A DNA stretch of 64,000 nucleotides, taken from contig NZ_CP062803.1 in assembly GCF_008801925.2 (NCBI RefSeq), positions 558,001 through 622,000 on the forward strand, given 5' to 3'. Positions 20,940-30,061 of the stretch are shown piece after piece (positions within the stretch are counted from its first letter, which is position 1; every line of letters begins with the position of its first letter). This stretch comes from Cupriavidus basilensis (GTDB taxonomy: Bacteria > Pseudomonadota > Gammaproteobacteria > Burkholderiales > Burkholderiaceae). The position numbers and the translations under genes were made by a program. The notes beneath the pieces are model-generated. The model was not told where the DNA came from, made no database searches, and worked only from the letters and a program-made list of their open reading frames with translations.

Positions 20940-21548
20940 TCAGCCGCGCACGCGAGCGTTGTGCTTGTCGTGGTAGATCGCCCGGCTGTCGCGGTTTTCG
21001 GCGCGCTGGATGCCACGCTGCTCGCCCGCGCTGACATGGCCGTTGGCGCCGGCACGCGCTTCGCGCCGATCCACGTGGGCCTGGCCGCGCTCGAGGCTGC
21101 CGGCCTCGCGGTTGGTGAGCGAGCCGTTGGCCACGCCGTTCTTGATGCGCTGCTCTTGGTTGATATTGCGCTGCACGTCGGCCTGCATGCGCTGCGACGA
21201 GGCGCTGGCGGGGTTGCCGGTGATGCCGTTATGCGTGTCATGCGCGATGTCGCGGCTCACGTTGTTCTCGGCACGCTGGATCGACGCCTGCTCGCGCGGC
21301 GAGACCGAGCCGTTGGCCAGGGCGTGCGCTTCCATGTGGTCCACGCGTGCGGTCTGCTTTTCCAGGCTGGCGGCTTCGCGCGTGCTCAGGGTGCCGGATT
21401 TCAGGCCGTTCTCGATGCGCTGTTCCTGGTTGACGTTGCGCTGCACATCCTGCGAGACCGCCGCGGTCTGGGCGCTGGCCAGGCCGGCGCCGAGCAGGCC
21501 TGCGGCAATCATCAGGGTCTTGAGCATCTTGGTTTGGCGGTTCGACAT
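20940..21548 (-). CDS. Secreted protein with two tandem 75-residue repeats
   Basis: This 202-residue protein has a signal peptide (MLKTLMIAAGLLGAGLASAQ, cleavage near 26), then two copies of one unit at residues 34-108 and 124-198. Both start DVQRN(V/I)NQEQRI and contain REA(A/G)SLE, ANG and QRAEN, ending in H-D-x-H-N. The units are highly charged, rich in Gln, Arg, Glu and His, and predicted helical. AAGGAGA lies before the ATG, supporting the start. I recognise it only as a periplasmic hypothetical protein found in Burkholderiaceae. Confidence 0.8.
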   Translation of the reverse strand: MSNRQTKMLKTLMIAAGLLGAGLASAQTAAVSQDVQRNVNQEQRIENGLKSGTLSTREAASLEKQTARVDHMEAHALANGSVSPREQASIQRAENNVSRDIAHDTHNGITGNPASASSQRMQADVQRNINQEQRIKNGVANGSLTNREAGSLERGQAHVDRREARAGANGHVSAGEQRGIQRAENRDSRAIYHDKHNARVRG

Positions 21549-22007
21549 GGTGTTCTCCTTTTCCTCGTTGGGCCGTGTGCGGCAGCGTGGCTCGTGGGCG
21601 CGGCGCCCGATGTTGCTGCCTTGGCTTCCTTAATGCGCGCCGGGCACGGCGCGCTGACGCAGGGTTTGTAAGCTGTGTAACCGCGCGTAAGCCCACCCGT
21701 AAGCCGCAAGCCTTGCGCACCATGGCGGGGCGCCGCGGCCGTGGCGGGCATCCACGGCGCAGTCCACGTCACCTGTGGCGCCGGGGCTGCACCGTCCCGG
21801 GCAATTTCCGCGCGACGGCGGGTTTTTTTCTCGCCGCGCGGCAGGCGTCGTTATAATCCGCGTTTTGATTCGGCTACGACCGCAGGCTAGCTCAGCCACC
21901 CTTGCGGCCCCGACCGATGAATTGGACTCCGGGCAGGCTGGCCGCAAATCCCGCCTCACCGGCAACCGGTTTCTCGCCGCAAGGGCACTTTGGGATAGGG
22001 CAGCAGC
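21549..22007. other. 459-bp divergent intergenic region
   Basis: Lies between the repeat-protein gene (minus) and the symporter gene (plus). It holds a near-consensus -10 box TATAAT at 21852-21857 facing the symporter, and a GC-rich imperfect stem flanking a T-run at 21808-21841 that could terminate or be part of the promoter region. No gene is seen; the ORFs there lack family features. Confidence 0.5.
21852..21857 (+). promoter_or_regulatory. TATAAT -10 box upstream of the symporter gene
   Basis: A perfect -10 hexamer 151 bases before the symporter start. The matching -35 is weak. The leader is long, so control in the 5' UTR is possible. Confidence 0.5.
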
Positions 22008-23444
22008 ATGCTGATCTGGTTCGTCATCATCTATTGGGTCATCTCCGTCGGCATTGGCCTGTGGGCCGCGCTGCGCGTGCGCAACGCCACCGACTTCGCG
22101 GTCGCCGGCCGCAGCCTGCCGTTCTATATCGTCACCGCCACCGTGTTCGCCACATGGTTTGGCTCGGAGACGGTGCTCGGCATCCCCGCGGTCTTCCTCA
22201 AGGAAGGCTTGTCCGGGGTGGTGTCCGATCCTTTCGGTTCCTCGCTGTGCCTGATCCTGGTCGGCCTGTTCTTTGCGCGCCCGCTGTACCGGATGAACCT
22301 GCTCACCATCGGCGATTACTATCACAATCGCTACGGGCGGCTGGCCGAGGTGCTGACCACGCTGTGCATCGTGATGTCCTACCTGGGCTGGGTCGCCGCG
22401 CAGATCAAGGCGCTCGGGCTGGTGTTCTTCACCGTCTCGGACGGCGCGCTGTCGCAGGAAACCGGCATGATGATCGGGGCCGCCAGCGTGCTGGTGTACA
22501 CCCTGTTCGGCGGCATGTGGGCCGTGGCGGTGACCGACTTCCTCCAGATGATCATCATCGTGATCGGGATGCTGTATATCGGCTATGAAGTCAGCGGCCA
22601 GGCCGGCGGCGTGGCCGCGGTGGTGTCGCATGCGGCGGCGGCCGGCAAGTTCGAATTCCTGCCTTCGCTGGACCTGATCCAGATCATCGGCTTCGCGGCC
22701 GCGCTGTTCACCATGATGCTGGGATCGATCCCGCAGCAGGATGTCTTCCAGCGCGTGACCTCGTCGCGCACCGAGAAGATTGCCGGGCGCGCTTCGGTGC
22801 TGGGCGGCGTGCTTTACTTCTGCTTTGCCTTCATCCCGATGTTCCTGGCCTATTCGGCCACCATGATCGACCCGGAGATGGTGCAGAAGTACATCGACAC
22901 CGATTCGCAGCTGATCCTGCCCAAGCTGATCCTGACGCACGCGCCCATGTTCGCTCAGGTGATGTTCTTCGGCGCGCTGCTGTCCGCCATCAAGAGCTGT
23001 GCCTCGGCGACGCTGCTGGCACCGTCGGTCACCTTTGCCGAGAATATCCTGCGGCCCTATTTCCGCCATCTCGACGACCGCCGCTTCCTGCGCGTGATGC
23101 AGGCCGTGGTGCTGGTGTTCGCCGTGATGGTGACGTTGTTCGCGCTGAACTCGCATCTGTCCATTTTCCATATGGTGGAAAATGCATATAAGGTCACTTT
23201 GGTGTCGTCATTCGTCCCGCTGGCCTTTGGCATGTTCTGGAAGCCGGCCACGCGCCAGGGCGGCCTTGCCGCGATCATCCTCGGCTTGGTTTCCTGGCTG
23301 TGCTGCGAAATCGCCTTCGCCGACGCGGCGGTGCCGCCGCAGATGGTCGGCCTGCTGGTTTCCATCGGCGGCATGGTGTTCGGCTCGCTGCTGCCGCAGT
23401 GGATCAATGACCATCCGCGCGTCAAGGAAGTCCATCTGGCCTGA
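22008..23444 (+). CDS. Sodium:solute symporter (SSS family)
   Basis: This 478-residue integral membrane protein has about 13 hydrophobic helices across its length. Sequence marks of the SSS family are AGRSLPFYIVTATVFATWFGSETVLGIP (helix 2, written here with residues 27-54 in mind), YTLFGGMWAVAVTDFLQ near 165, and GSIPQQDVFQRV near 240. It imports a solute with Na+; proline, pantothenate or a carboxylate are all possible. GGATAGGG lies before the start. No catabolic neighbour indicates the substrate. Confidence 0.88.
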   Translation: MLIWFVIIYWVISVGIGLWAALRVRNATDFAVAGRSLPFYIVTATVFATWFGSETVLGIPAVFLKEGLSGVVSDPFGSSLCLILVGLFFARPLYRMNLLTIGDYYHNRYGRLAEVLTTLCIVMSYLGWVAAQIKALGLVFFTVSDGALSQETGMMIGAASVLVYTLFGGMWAVAVTDFLQMIIIVIGMLYIGYEVSGQAGGVAAVVSHAAAAGKFEFLPSLDLIQIIGFAAALFTMMLGSIPQQDVFQRVTSSRTEKIAGRASVLGGVLYFCFAFIPMFLAYSATMIDPEMVQKYIDTDSQLILPKLILTHAPMFAQVMFFGALLSAIKSCASATLLAPSVTFAENILRPYFRHLDDRRFLRVMQAVVLVFAVMVTLFALNSHLSIFHMVENAYKVTLVSSFVPLAFGMFWKPATRQGGLAAIILGLVSWLCCEIAFADAAVPPQMVGLLVSIGGMVFGSLLPQWINDHPRVKEVHLA

Positions 23445-23529
23445 GCGTTGCGGGCATCCGGCGGCTCACGCGTGGCTTCGAAGGCATTTTCGGCTCTTTT
23501 TCCGCCGGCCCGGCGTTCTCAGAACGGTT

Positions 23530-23535
23530 TATAAT
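23530..23535 (+). promoter_or_regulatory. TATAAT -10 box for the fmdB operon
   Basis: A perfect -10 hexamer 109 bases before fmdB in an otherwise GC-rich stretch; it probably drives fmdB, the DUF502 gene and possibly aspS. Confidence 0.55.
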
Positions 23536-23643
23536 TCAAGGCTTTGCACCGCAAGGCGCGCGCACGGGAGTGGCAACTTCCCGCTCGGCGCGGCCATGCG
23601 GTTCCATCCAATTTCCGTTCCAGACTCCTAGCGGAGAGCCACT

Positions 23644-24003
23644 ATGCCGATCTATGCCTATCGTTGCGACGCCTGCGGCCACGGGCGCGATGTGCTGCAG
23701 AAAATGAGCGATGCGCCGCTCACCGACTGCACATCCTGCGGCGCGAAGGGCACGTTCAAGAAACAACTGACCGCCGCGGGCTTCCAGCTCAAGGGGTCGG
23801 GCTGGTACGTCACCGATTTCCGCGGTGGCAACAGCGGCACGTCCGCTGCGCCCGCCACGGCGGCCGCGGGCAGCGCCACCGAGGGCAAGAGCGACGCAGC
23901 TGCACCGGCCTCGTCCGGTGCAGCCACGGATTCCTCCAGCACCGTCAGCACGGCGCCGACCAGTACTGCCGGCGGTTCCGGCAGTGCCGTCGCCAGCCAT
24001 TGA
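23644..24003 (+). CDS. FmdB family zinc ribbon protein
   Basis: This 119-residue protein begins MPIYAYRCDACG, with a zinc ribbon formed by Cys8, Cys11, Cys29 and Cys32. The rest is an Ala/Ser/Thr-rich disordered tail. FmdB-type proteins are putative regulators of unknown target. AGCGGAGA precedes the start. Genes for FmdB, a DUF502 membrane protein and aspartyl-tRNA synthetase are commonly neighbours in beta-proteobacteria, as here. Confidence 0.88.
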   Translation: MPIYAYRCDACGHGRDVLQKMSDAPLTDCTSCGAKGTFKKQLTAAGFQLKGSGWYVTDFRGGNSGTSAAPATAAAGSATEGKSDAAAPASSGAATDSSSTVSTAPTSTAGGSGSAVASH

Positions 24004-24017
24004 AGGCAGAACGCACC

Positions 24018-24716
24018 GTGCCGGCGAAGAAGACTTCCGCCCTCAAGACCTGGTTCCTCACCGGGCTGTTGGTGCTGGTGCCGCTGGGCATCACGCTGTG
24101 GGTGTTGAACCTGGTCATCAGCACCATGGACCAGAGCCTGGCGCTGCTGCCTGAAGCCTGGCAGCCGGTCCAGCTGTTCAAGGTGCGCATCCCGGGCCTG
24201 GGCGCCATCCTGACGGTGGTGTTCATCCTGCTGGTCGGCCTGCTGACCCACAACTTCATCGGCCAGCGCCTGGTGCGCTGGTGGGAAGCGCTGCTGCGCC
24301 ATATCCCGGTGGTCGGGCCGATCTACACCAGCGTCAAGCAGGTCTCGGATACGCTGCTCTCGTCGTCCGGCAATGCCTTTCGCAAGGCGCTGCTGGTGCA
24401 GTACCCGCGTGAGGGCTCGTGGACCATCGCATTCCTCACCGGCCGTCCCGGCGGCGATGTGCAGAATCACCTGCAGGGCGAGTATGTCAGCGTCTACGTG
24501 CCGACCACGCCTAATCCGACCTCGGGCTTCTTCCTGATGATGCCCAAGGCCGATACCATCGAACTCGACATGACCGTCGACGCCGCGCTGAAGTACATCG
24601 TCTCGATGGGCGTGGTGGCGCCGACCGAGCTGCCGCGCAAGAGCGGTTCGGTGCGCGCCGGCGAGGCGGAGGCAGAAGCCCTCGCCGAGTCCGCCGGCTC
24701 ATCGCATTCAAATTGA
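24018..24716 (+). CDS. DUF502 family membrane protein
   Basis: A 232-residue protein of the DUF502 family with two N-terminal membrane helices (about 10-35 and 60-85; [21 protein letters not shown] and [17 protein letters not shown]) and a soluble C-terminal domain containing [14 protein letters not shown] and [17 protein letters not shown] chose the GTG at 24018 (AAGG 11 bases upstream); a TTG at 24000 overlapping the fmdB stop is also possible. Plant homologues (LCV-type) are membrane proteins; bacterial function is unknown. Confidence 0.82.
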   Translation: MPAKKTSALKTWFLTGLLVLVPLGITLWVLNLVISTMDQSLALLPEAWQPVQLFKVRIPGLGAILTVVFILLVGLLTHNFIGQRLVRWWEALLRHIPVVGPIYTSVKQVSDTLLSSSGNAFRKALLVQYPREGSWTIAFLTGRPGGDVQNHLQGEYVSVYVPTTPNPTSGFFLMMPKADTIELDMTVDAALKYIVSMGVVAPTELPRKSGSVRAGEAEAEALAESAGSSHSN

Positions 24717-24759
24717 TCGCCGGCCGCATCGGCGGCCGCGTTATTCCGGGAATTCTCTT

Positions 24760-26565
24760 ATGTCCTCCATGCGTACTCACTATTGCGGTCTTGTGACCGA
24801 ACAACTGTCGGGCCAAGAAGTGGCTCTCACCGGCTGGGTGCAGCGTCGCCGCGATCACGGTGGCGTGATCTTCATCGACCTGCGCGACCGCGAAGGCCTG
24901 GTGCAGGTGGTTTGCGATCCCGATCGTCCCGAGATGTTCAAGGCTGCCGAAGAGATCCGCAACGAGTTCTGCGTGCGCATCACCGGCAAGGTGCGCCCGC
25001 GCCCGGCCGGCACAGAGAACGCCAACCTGACCTCCGGCAAGATCGAGGTGCTGTGCCATGAGCTGACCGTGCTCAACCCGTCGGTCACGCCCCCGTTCCA
25101 GCTCGACGACGACAACCTGTCCGAGACCACCCGCCTGACGCACCGCGTGCTGGACCTGCGCCGCCCGCAGATGCAGTACAACCTGCGCCTGCGCTACAAG
25201 GTGGCCATGGAAGTGCGCAAGTACCTGGACGCGCAAGGCTTCATCGACATCGAGACCCCGATGCTGGGCAAGAGCACGCCCGAAGGCGCGCGGGACTACC
25301 TGGTGCCGTCGCGGACCAACCCGGGCCACTTCTTCGCGTTGCCGCAATCGCCGCAGATCTTCAAGCAGATGCTGATGGTGTCGGGCTTCGACCGCTACTA
25401 CCAGATCACCAAGTGCTTCCGCGACGAGGACCTGCGTGCCGACCGCCAGCCCGAGTTCACGCAGATCGACTGCGAGACCTCGTTCCTGAACGAGCAGGAG
25501 ATCCGCGACCTGTTCGAGGACATGATGCGCACGGTGTTCAAGAACGCCATCGACGTCGACCTGGACGCCAGCTTCCCCGTGATGGAATTCCGCGAGGCCA
25601 TGGCCCGCTTCGGTTCGGACAAGCCCGACCTGCGCGTCAAGCTCGAGTTCACCGAACTGACCGACGCCATGAAGGACGTCGACTTCAAGGTGTTCTCCGG
25701 CCCCGCCAACAGCGAGAACGGCCGCGTGGTCGGCCTGTGCGTGCCGGGCGGAGCCGCCATCTCGCGCAGCGAGATCGATGCTTACACCCAGTTCGTCGCC
25801 ATCTATGGCGCCAAGGGCCTGGCCTGGATCAAGGTCAACGAAGTGGCCAAGGGCCGCGACGGCTTGCAATCGCCGATCGTCAAGAACCTGCACGACGCGG
25901 CCATCGCCGAGATCCTGAAGCGCACCGGCGCCAAGGACGGCGACATCATCTTCTTCGGCGCGGACAAGGCCAAGGTCGTCAACGACGCCATCGGCGGCCT
26001 GCGCCTGAAGATCGGGCACTCCGAGTTCGGCAAGACCCATGGCCTGTTCGAGGACGTGTGGAAGCCGCTGTGGGTGATCGACTTCCCGATGTTCGAGTAC
26101 GACGAGGAAGATGCCCGCTGGGTCGCCATGCACCACCCGTTCACCAGCCCCAAGGACGAGCACCTGCAATACCTGGAAACCGATCCGGGCAAGTGCATCG
26201 CCAAGGCTTATGACATGGTCCTGAACGGCTGGGAAATGGGCGGTGGCTCGGTGCGGATCTTCCGTGAGGACGTGCAAAGCAAGGTGTTCCGCGCCCTGAA
26301 GATCGGCGAGGAAGAAGCCCGTGCCAAGTTCGGCTACCTGCTGGACGCGCTGCAATACGGCGCGCCCCCGCACGGCGGCCTGGCCTTCGGCCTGGACCGC
26401 ATCGTCACCATGATGGCCGGCGCCGATTCGATCCGCGACGTGATCGCCTTCCCCAAGACCCAGCGCGCGCAAGACCTGCTCACGCAAGCGCCGAGCGCGG
26501 TCGACGAGAAGCAACTGCGCGAGCTGCATATCCGCTTGCGTGCTGCGGAGCCGAAGACGGCCTGA
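24760..26565 (+). CDS. aspS: Aspartyl-tRNA synthetase
   Basis: This 601-residue class II synthetase charges tRNA-Asp (in bacteria lacking AsnRS, also tRNA-Asn). It has an N-terminal OB anticodon-binding fold ([20 protein letters not shown]), class II motif 1 ([19 protein letters not shown]), motif 2 ([18 protein letters not shown]), a bacterial GAD insertion domain (about 290-420) and motif 3 ([11 protein letters not shown]). The start has two in-frame ATGs (24760 and 24769); I keep the first. A strong terminator follows. Confidence 0.97.
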   Translation: MSSMRTHYCGLVTEQLSGQEVALTGWVQRRRDHGGVIFIDLRDREGLVQVVCDPDRPEMFKAAEEIRNEFCVRITGKVRPRPAGTENANLTSGKIEVLCHELTVLNPSVTPPFQLDDDNLSETTRLTHRVLDLRRPQMQYNLRLRYKVAMEVRKYLDAQGFIDIETPMLGKSTPEGARDYLVPSRTNPGHFFALPQSPQIFKQMLMVSGFDRYYQITKCFRDEDLRADRQPEFTQIDCETSFLNEQEIRDLFEDMMRTVFKNAIDVDLDASFPVMEFREAMARFGSDKPDLRVKLEFTELTDAMKDVDFKVFSGPANSENGRVVGLCVPGGAAISRSEIDAYTQFVAIYGAKGLAWIKVNEVAKGRDGLQSPIVKNLHDAAIAEILKRTGAKDGDIIFFGADKAKVVNDAIGGLRLKIGHSEFGKTHGLFEDVWKPLWVIDFPMFEYDEEDARWVAMHHPFTSPKDEHLQYLETDPGKCIAKAYDMVLNGWEMGGGSVRIFREDVQSKVFRALKIGEEEARAKFGYLLDALQYGAPPHGGLAFGLDRIVTMMAGADSIRDVIAFPKTQRAQDLLTQAPSAVDEKQLRELHIRLRAAEPKTA

Positions 26566-26588
26566 GCCGGGGTTCGGACTGCTTGAAA

Positions 26589-26614
26589 GGGCCGCGCGAC
26601 AGCGCGGCCTTTTT
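26589..26614 (+). terminator. Intrinsic terminator after aspS
   Basis: A stem GGCCGCGC / GCGCGGCC with a GACA loop, followed by five T residues, 25 bases after the aspS stop codon. Confidence 0.9.
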
Positions 26615-26780
26615 GCATTGGCGGCCGCGATACATGCCAGGTGCCACAGCCGGCACCCAATCCCTGGTTTCCAATTGTTACATCGCGGAACGAAGCCCTT
26701 TCCGTCCAGTCTTCTCCCTTTATAGCGCCAAGCCGCAAGCCCAATTCGAAGGCACGACGGCCGCGCGGGAGGATTTTGCC

Positions 26781-27671
26781 GTGCACCTGGATGTAGAACT
26801 GATTCGCCAGTTTTTACTGGCCCATGCCGAGACCATCCTCACCTGGCTGGCGGCCGGGCTGGTGATGATGCTGCTGGCGCGTTTCGAGCTGCGGCGCGCG
26901 GTGCGCCGCTCGGCGGTGGCCATGTCGGAGTCTGTCGCGACCACGGTGGCGGCCTGTGTGCCGGATATCGCGCATGCTGCGATATCCGGCGGCGTTGGGG
27001 GCGTGCCGATGCTGGAGCCGGTGGAGATGCAGCGCGCCGAAGCCCTGCGCCGGGTGGCGCTGGATACGGTGGGCACCGTCATGGCGCGCGGGCGCTGGCT
27101 GGAGGACCTCGGCAACCTGAGGCTGCCCGATGACGCCTTGCTGCCGGGCAGCCGCGCGGGCGGCGCGGATCCGTTGCTGGTGGTGGCGCCGCAGCCGGTG
27201 GTGCAGGCTTACCTGACGGCCCAGCGCAGCTTCGATGAGTACGTCGTGAAGCTGCGCGACGAGCGTCGCGAAGCGCTGCGGCTGCAGGACGGCTTGCAGG
27301 CGCTGGCCGCGGAGGCCACGCATATCGAACAGGAAACTGGCAGCATCGTGATGCGCTTCGAGCAGGTCAATGCACAGGCCGCCCAAGGTGTGGAAGCCGG
27401 AGACTACCAGCGCTTCCTGATCCAGAAGTACAACACGCTCGGCGTGCGCGAAAAAGAGATCGCGCACGAGCGCGCGCAGTTGCAGGCGCAGGTGCAGCAA
27501 TGCGCGGACCGCCTGGCCGCGCATGCGCAGGTGGCTTCGCGCGAGTACACGCGCGCGCTGACCCCGTTGATGCAGCAACTGCGCGCCGCGTGGGGCCACG
27601 GCGACTCGCCGGGCGTATTCGAGACCTGGCTGCGCGAGACGCCGGCGCCATCCAGCGTCCATGCAGCATGA
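26781..27671 (+). CDS. Single-pass membrane protein with coiled coil, unknown function
   Basis: This 296-residue protein starts at GTG 26781, eight bases after a strong GGGAGGA site. One membrane helix (about 15-37, ILTWLAAGLVMMLLARFEL) is followed by Arg-rich residues and long amphipathic helices (about 145-260) with heptad-like Gln/Glu/Arg patterns. I know no named domain. It follows aspS and its terminator, and precedes nudB, so it may head a nudB / nuclease operon. The topology suggests a cytoplasmic coiled-coil domain tethered to the inner membrane. Confidence 0.7.
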   Translation: MHLDVELIRQFLLAHAETILTWLAAGLVMMLLARFELRRAVRRSAVAMSESVATTVAACVPDIAHAAISGGVGGVPMLEPVEMQRAEALRRVALDTVGTVMARGRWLEDLGNLRLPDDALLPGSRAGGADPLLVVAPQPVVQAYLTAQRSFDEYVVKLRDERREALRLQDGLQALAAEATHIEQETGSIVMRFEQVNAQAAQGVEAGDYQRFLIQKYNTLGVREKEIAHERAQLQAQVQQCADRLAAHAQVASREYTRALTPLMQQLRAAWGHGDSPGVFETWLRETPAPSSVHAA

Positions 27672-27776
27672 ATGGGCCTGGGCAGCAAGATCGTCATGTC
27701 CGCCATGGCCGCCATGTTTCCCATGGCGCCCGGGCGCATCTGCGGTAAGCTTGGGGACGCCGTTTGTCCAATCCCC

Positions 27777-28250
27777 ATGTCCTACAAAATCCCTGAATCC
27801 GTCTTGGTTGTGATCCACACGCCAGACCTGCAAGTGCTGTTGATCGAGCGCGCCGACCGGCCGGGCTACTGGCAGTCGGTTACCGGCAGCCTGGACACGC
27901 CCGACGAGCCGCTGGCGCTGACGGCCGCGCGCGAGGTGGCCGAGGAAACCGGCCTGATCGCCGCCGAGCACCAGCTGGACGACTGGAACCACACCATCGA
28001 GTACGAAATCTACCCGCAGTGGCGCCACCGCTACGCACCGGGCGTAACACGCAACACCGAGCACTGGTTTGGCCTGCGTGTCGCGCAGCCGCTGCCGGTG
28101 ACGCTGGCGCCGCGCGAGCACTTGCAGTATCAGTGGCTACCGTGGCGGGAGGCCGCTGCGCTTTGCTTCTCGACCAGCAATGCCGAGGCGGTGCTGCAGT
28201 TGGGCTGGCGGGTGCGGGGGCAGCGTGCGGCCTGCGGAGCGGACCTATGA
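27777..28250 (+). CDS. nudB: NudB, dihydroneopterin triphosphate diphosphatase (Nudix)
   Basis: This 157-residue Nudix hydrolase has the Nudix box GSLDTPDEPLALTAAREVAEETGL (residues about 40-63; the catalytic REVAEE helix is intact). It removes pyrophosphate from dihydroneopterin triphosphate in folate synthesis. Start MSYKIPESVLVVIHT matches NudB orthologues; the longer ATG at 27672 adds unrelated sequence. Its TGA stop overlaps the next ATG (ATGA), so the following nuclease-family gene is translationally coupled. Confidence 0.9.
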   Translation: MSYKIPESVLVVIHTPDLQVLLIERADRPGYWQSVTGSLDTPDEPLALTAAREVAEETGLIAAEHQLDDWNHTIEYEIYPQWRHRYAPGVTRNTEHWFGLRVAQPLPVTLAPREHLQYQWLPWREAAALCFSTSNAEAVLQLGWRVRGQRAACGADL

Positions 28251-29035
28251 GGCTGCGCGTCGTCACCTACAACATTCACAAAGGCGTGACCGGCATCAAG
28301 GGCAAGTCGCGTATCCATAACGTGCGCGATGGCCTGCACGTGGTGAATGCCGACATCGTCTTCCTGCAGGAGGTGCAGGATCGCAATGACCGCCTGGTGG
28401 CGGCCGCCTTGTTCGACCCGGATTACACCCAGCTCAACTATTTGGCGACCGACGCGTATCCGCATTCGGTCTACGGCCGCAATGCGGTGTACGACCATGG
28501 GCACCACGGCAATGCCATCCTGTCGCGCCACCCGATCCTGATGTCGGAAAACCTCGACATTTCCGATCATCGCTTCGAGCAGCGCGGCCTGCTGCACGCG
28601 GTGGCGGATATGAACGGGGTCGAGGCCCACCTGATCTGCGTGCATTTCGGCTTGTTCGCGCGCAGCCGCGCGCGCCAGGCAGAAGCACTGGTCAAGCGGG
28701 TGCAGGATGTGGTGCCAGCCGATGCGCCGCTGGTGATCGCGGGGGATTTCAATGACTGGAACCACCGGCTCGACAACCTGATCTGCAACACGCTTGGGGC
28801 GACGGAGGTGTCCTCCGCGGGGGGCGCGCGGCTGCACACCTTTCCCAGCCACATGCCCTGGTGGCAACTCGACCGCATCTATGTGCGCGGCTTCGAGATC
28901 GAGCACGCCAGCGCGCTGACCGGCCGCGACTGGGCCCAACGCTCCGACCACGTGCCATTGATGGCGGAGCTTGCGCGCATTGCCGTACCGGAGCGGCCGG
29001 TTGTCCACAAGGCCAAGGCAGGCACGATTTCCTGA
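28247..29035 (+). CDS. Endonuclease/exonuclease/phosphatase family protein
   Basis: This 262-residue EEP-superfamily protein has the metal-binding segments TYNIHKG (near 7), VFLQEVQDRND (near 38), HGNAILSRHPI (near 85), AGDFNDWN (near 165) and SDHVPLMAEL at the end (His as catalytic acid). Such enzymes cut DNA, RNA or phosphoesters. It overlaps nudB by 4 bases. In beta-proteobacteria the next gene is often a cardiolipin synthase, which here lies about 2.3 kb downstream beyond an inserted LysR/SDR/mobB set. Confidence 0.87.
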   Translation: MRLRVVTYNIHKGVTGIKGKSRIHNVRDGLHVVNADIVFLQEVQDRNDRLVAAALFDPDYTQLNYLATDAYPHSVYGRNAVYDHGHHGNAILSRHPILMSENLDISDHRFEQRGLLHAVADMNGVEAHLICVHFGLFARSRARQAEALVKRVQDVVPADAPLVIAGDFNDWNHRLDNLICNTLGATEVSSAGGARLHTFPSHMPWWQLDRIYVRGFEIEHASALTGRDWAQRSDHVPLMAELARIAVPERPVVHKAKAGTIS

Positions 29036-29044
29036 GGGCAATCT

Positions 29045-29926
29045 TCAGGCGCCCATTTTCTCCAGCATGACGTCGACAAAGCAGGCCTGCTTGGGCAGCG
29101 GCCGTGGGTCGCGCGGATAAAGCAGGTGGACCGGCCTTGGCGCTGGCATGGCGTCTTCCAGCAACGGGACCAGCAGCCCGGCGGCTATGTCTGCGGCCAG
29201 CAGCACTTCCGGCTGCATCACCACCCCACAGCCAGCTAGCGCCGCGCGCCGCAGCGCCTGGCCGTTGTTGGCCGCCAGCGGCGCCGATGACATGGACGCC
29301 GCGCCGTCCTCGGGGGCCGGCCACCCCATGCCTTGCGGCCACAACAAATGATTCAGGCAGCGGTGCCCGGCCAGCTCTGCGAGCGTGCGCGGGTGGCCCG
29401 CTTGCGCGAGGTAGGCCGGCGCCGCGCAGATCGCCATGCGATACGGCCGCAATGGCCGCGCCACCAGATGGTCGGAGCTGGCCAGTGCGCCGATGCGCAC
29501 GGCGGCGTCGAAACCGTCGGCAATCAGGTCGGTGAAAGCGTCGTCGAGCACCAGTTCCACGGTGACTTCCGGGTAGCGCAGCAGGTAGGCCGATACCGCT
29601 TCGGCGACCGCCGTCTCCCCCAACGTCACCGGCGCGGTCACGCGCAGGCGGCCGCGTGGCTGGCTGTGCAGGCGTTCGGCCACGGTCTCCGCATTGCGCA
29701 CGCGCTCCAGGATCTGCCGGCATTCCTCCAGGAACAGGTGGCCGGCTTCGGTCAGGCTCTGGCGGCGTGTGCTGCGTTGCAGCAGGCGCACGCCCAGATG
29801 CCGCTCCAGCTGGCCGACATGCTTGCCTACCATGACCGCCGACAGGCCAAGTGCATCGGCGCAGGCGCTGAAGCTGCCGGCTTCGGCAGCGGCGGCAAAC
29901 ACTTCCATGCTGCGCAGCTTGTCCAT
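29045..29926 (-). CDS. LysR family transcriptional regulator
   Basis: This 293-residue LysR regulator has an N-terminal winged helix (about 1-60, AEAGSFSACADALGLSAVMVGKHVGQLE) and a periplasmic-binding-like effector domain from about 90. It is of the CrgA-like subgroup that often controls a divergent oxidoreductase gene. Its start lies 135 bases from the divergent SDR gene. A palindrome CTAATT-AAA-AATTAG at 29933-29947 sits just before the start codon, a likely autoregulatory site. Confidence 0.92.
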   Translation of the reverse strand: MDKLRSMEVFAAAAEAGSFSACADALGLSAVMVGKHVGQLERHLGVRLLQRSTRRQSLTEAGHLFLEECRQILERVRNAETVAERLHSQPRGRLRVTAPVTLGETAVAEAVSAYLLRYPEVTVELVLDDAFTDLIADGFDAAVRIGALASSDHLVARPLRPYRMAICAAPAYLAQAGHPRTLAELAGHRCLNHLLWPQGMGWPAPEDGAASMSSAPLAANNGQALRRAALAGCGVVMQPEVLLAADIAAGLLVPLLEDAMPAPRPVHLLYPRDPRPLPKQACFVDVMLEKMGA

Positions 29927-29932
29927 GGATTG

Positions 29933-29947
29933 CTAATTAAAAATTAG
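29933..29947. promoter_or_regulatory. Putative LysR operator in the LysR/SDR divergent region
   Basis: Perfect 6-bp arms CTAATT and AATTAG separated by AAA, 7 bases upstream of the LysR start, in AT-rich surroundings. Its shape (T-N11-A) fits LysR boxes. Confidence 0.5.
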
Positions 29948-30061
29948 GGATGCGCGAAATCCTAGCCCATTTATCCCTCTTGAATCCACTTTCACAATGC
30001 ATTCCTGATGGCAGCAGAAGGAATGCCGTCTTCCTAAACAACCAGAAGCAAGGGGAATGCG

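Noticed and set aside
21875..21900. A tRNA-like GCTAGCTCAGCC segment upstream of the symporter.
   Set aside because: No acceptor stem, anticodon arm or T-loop can be formed around it.
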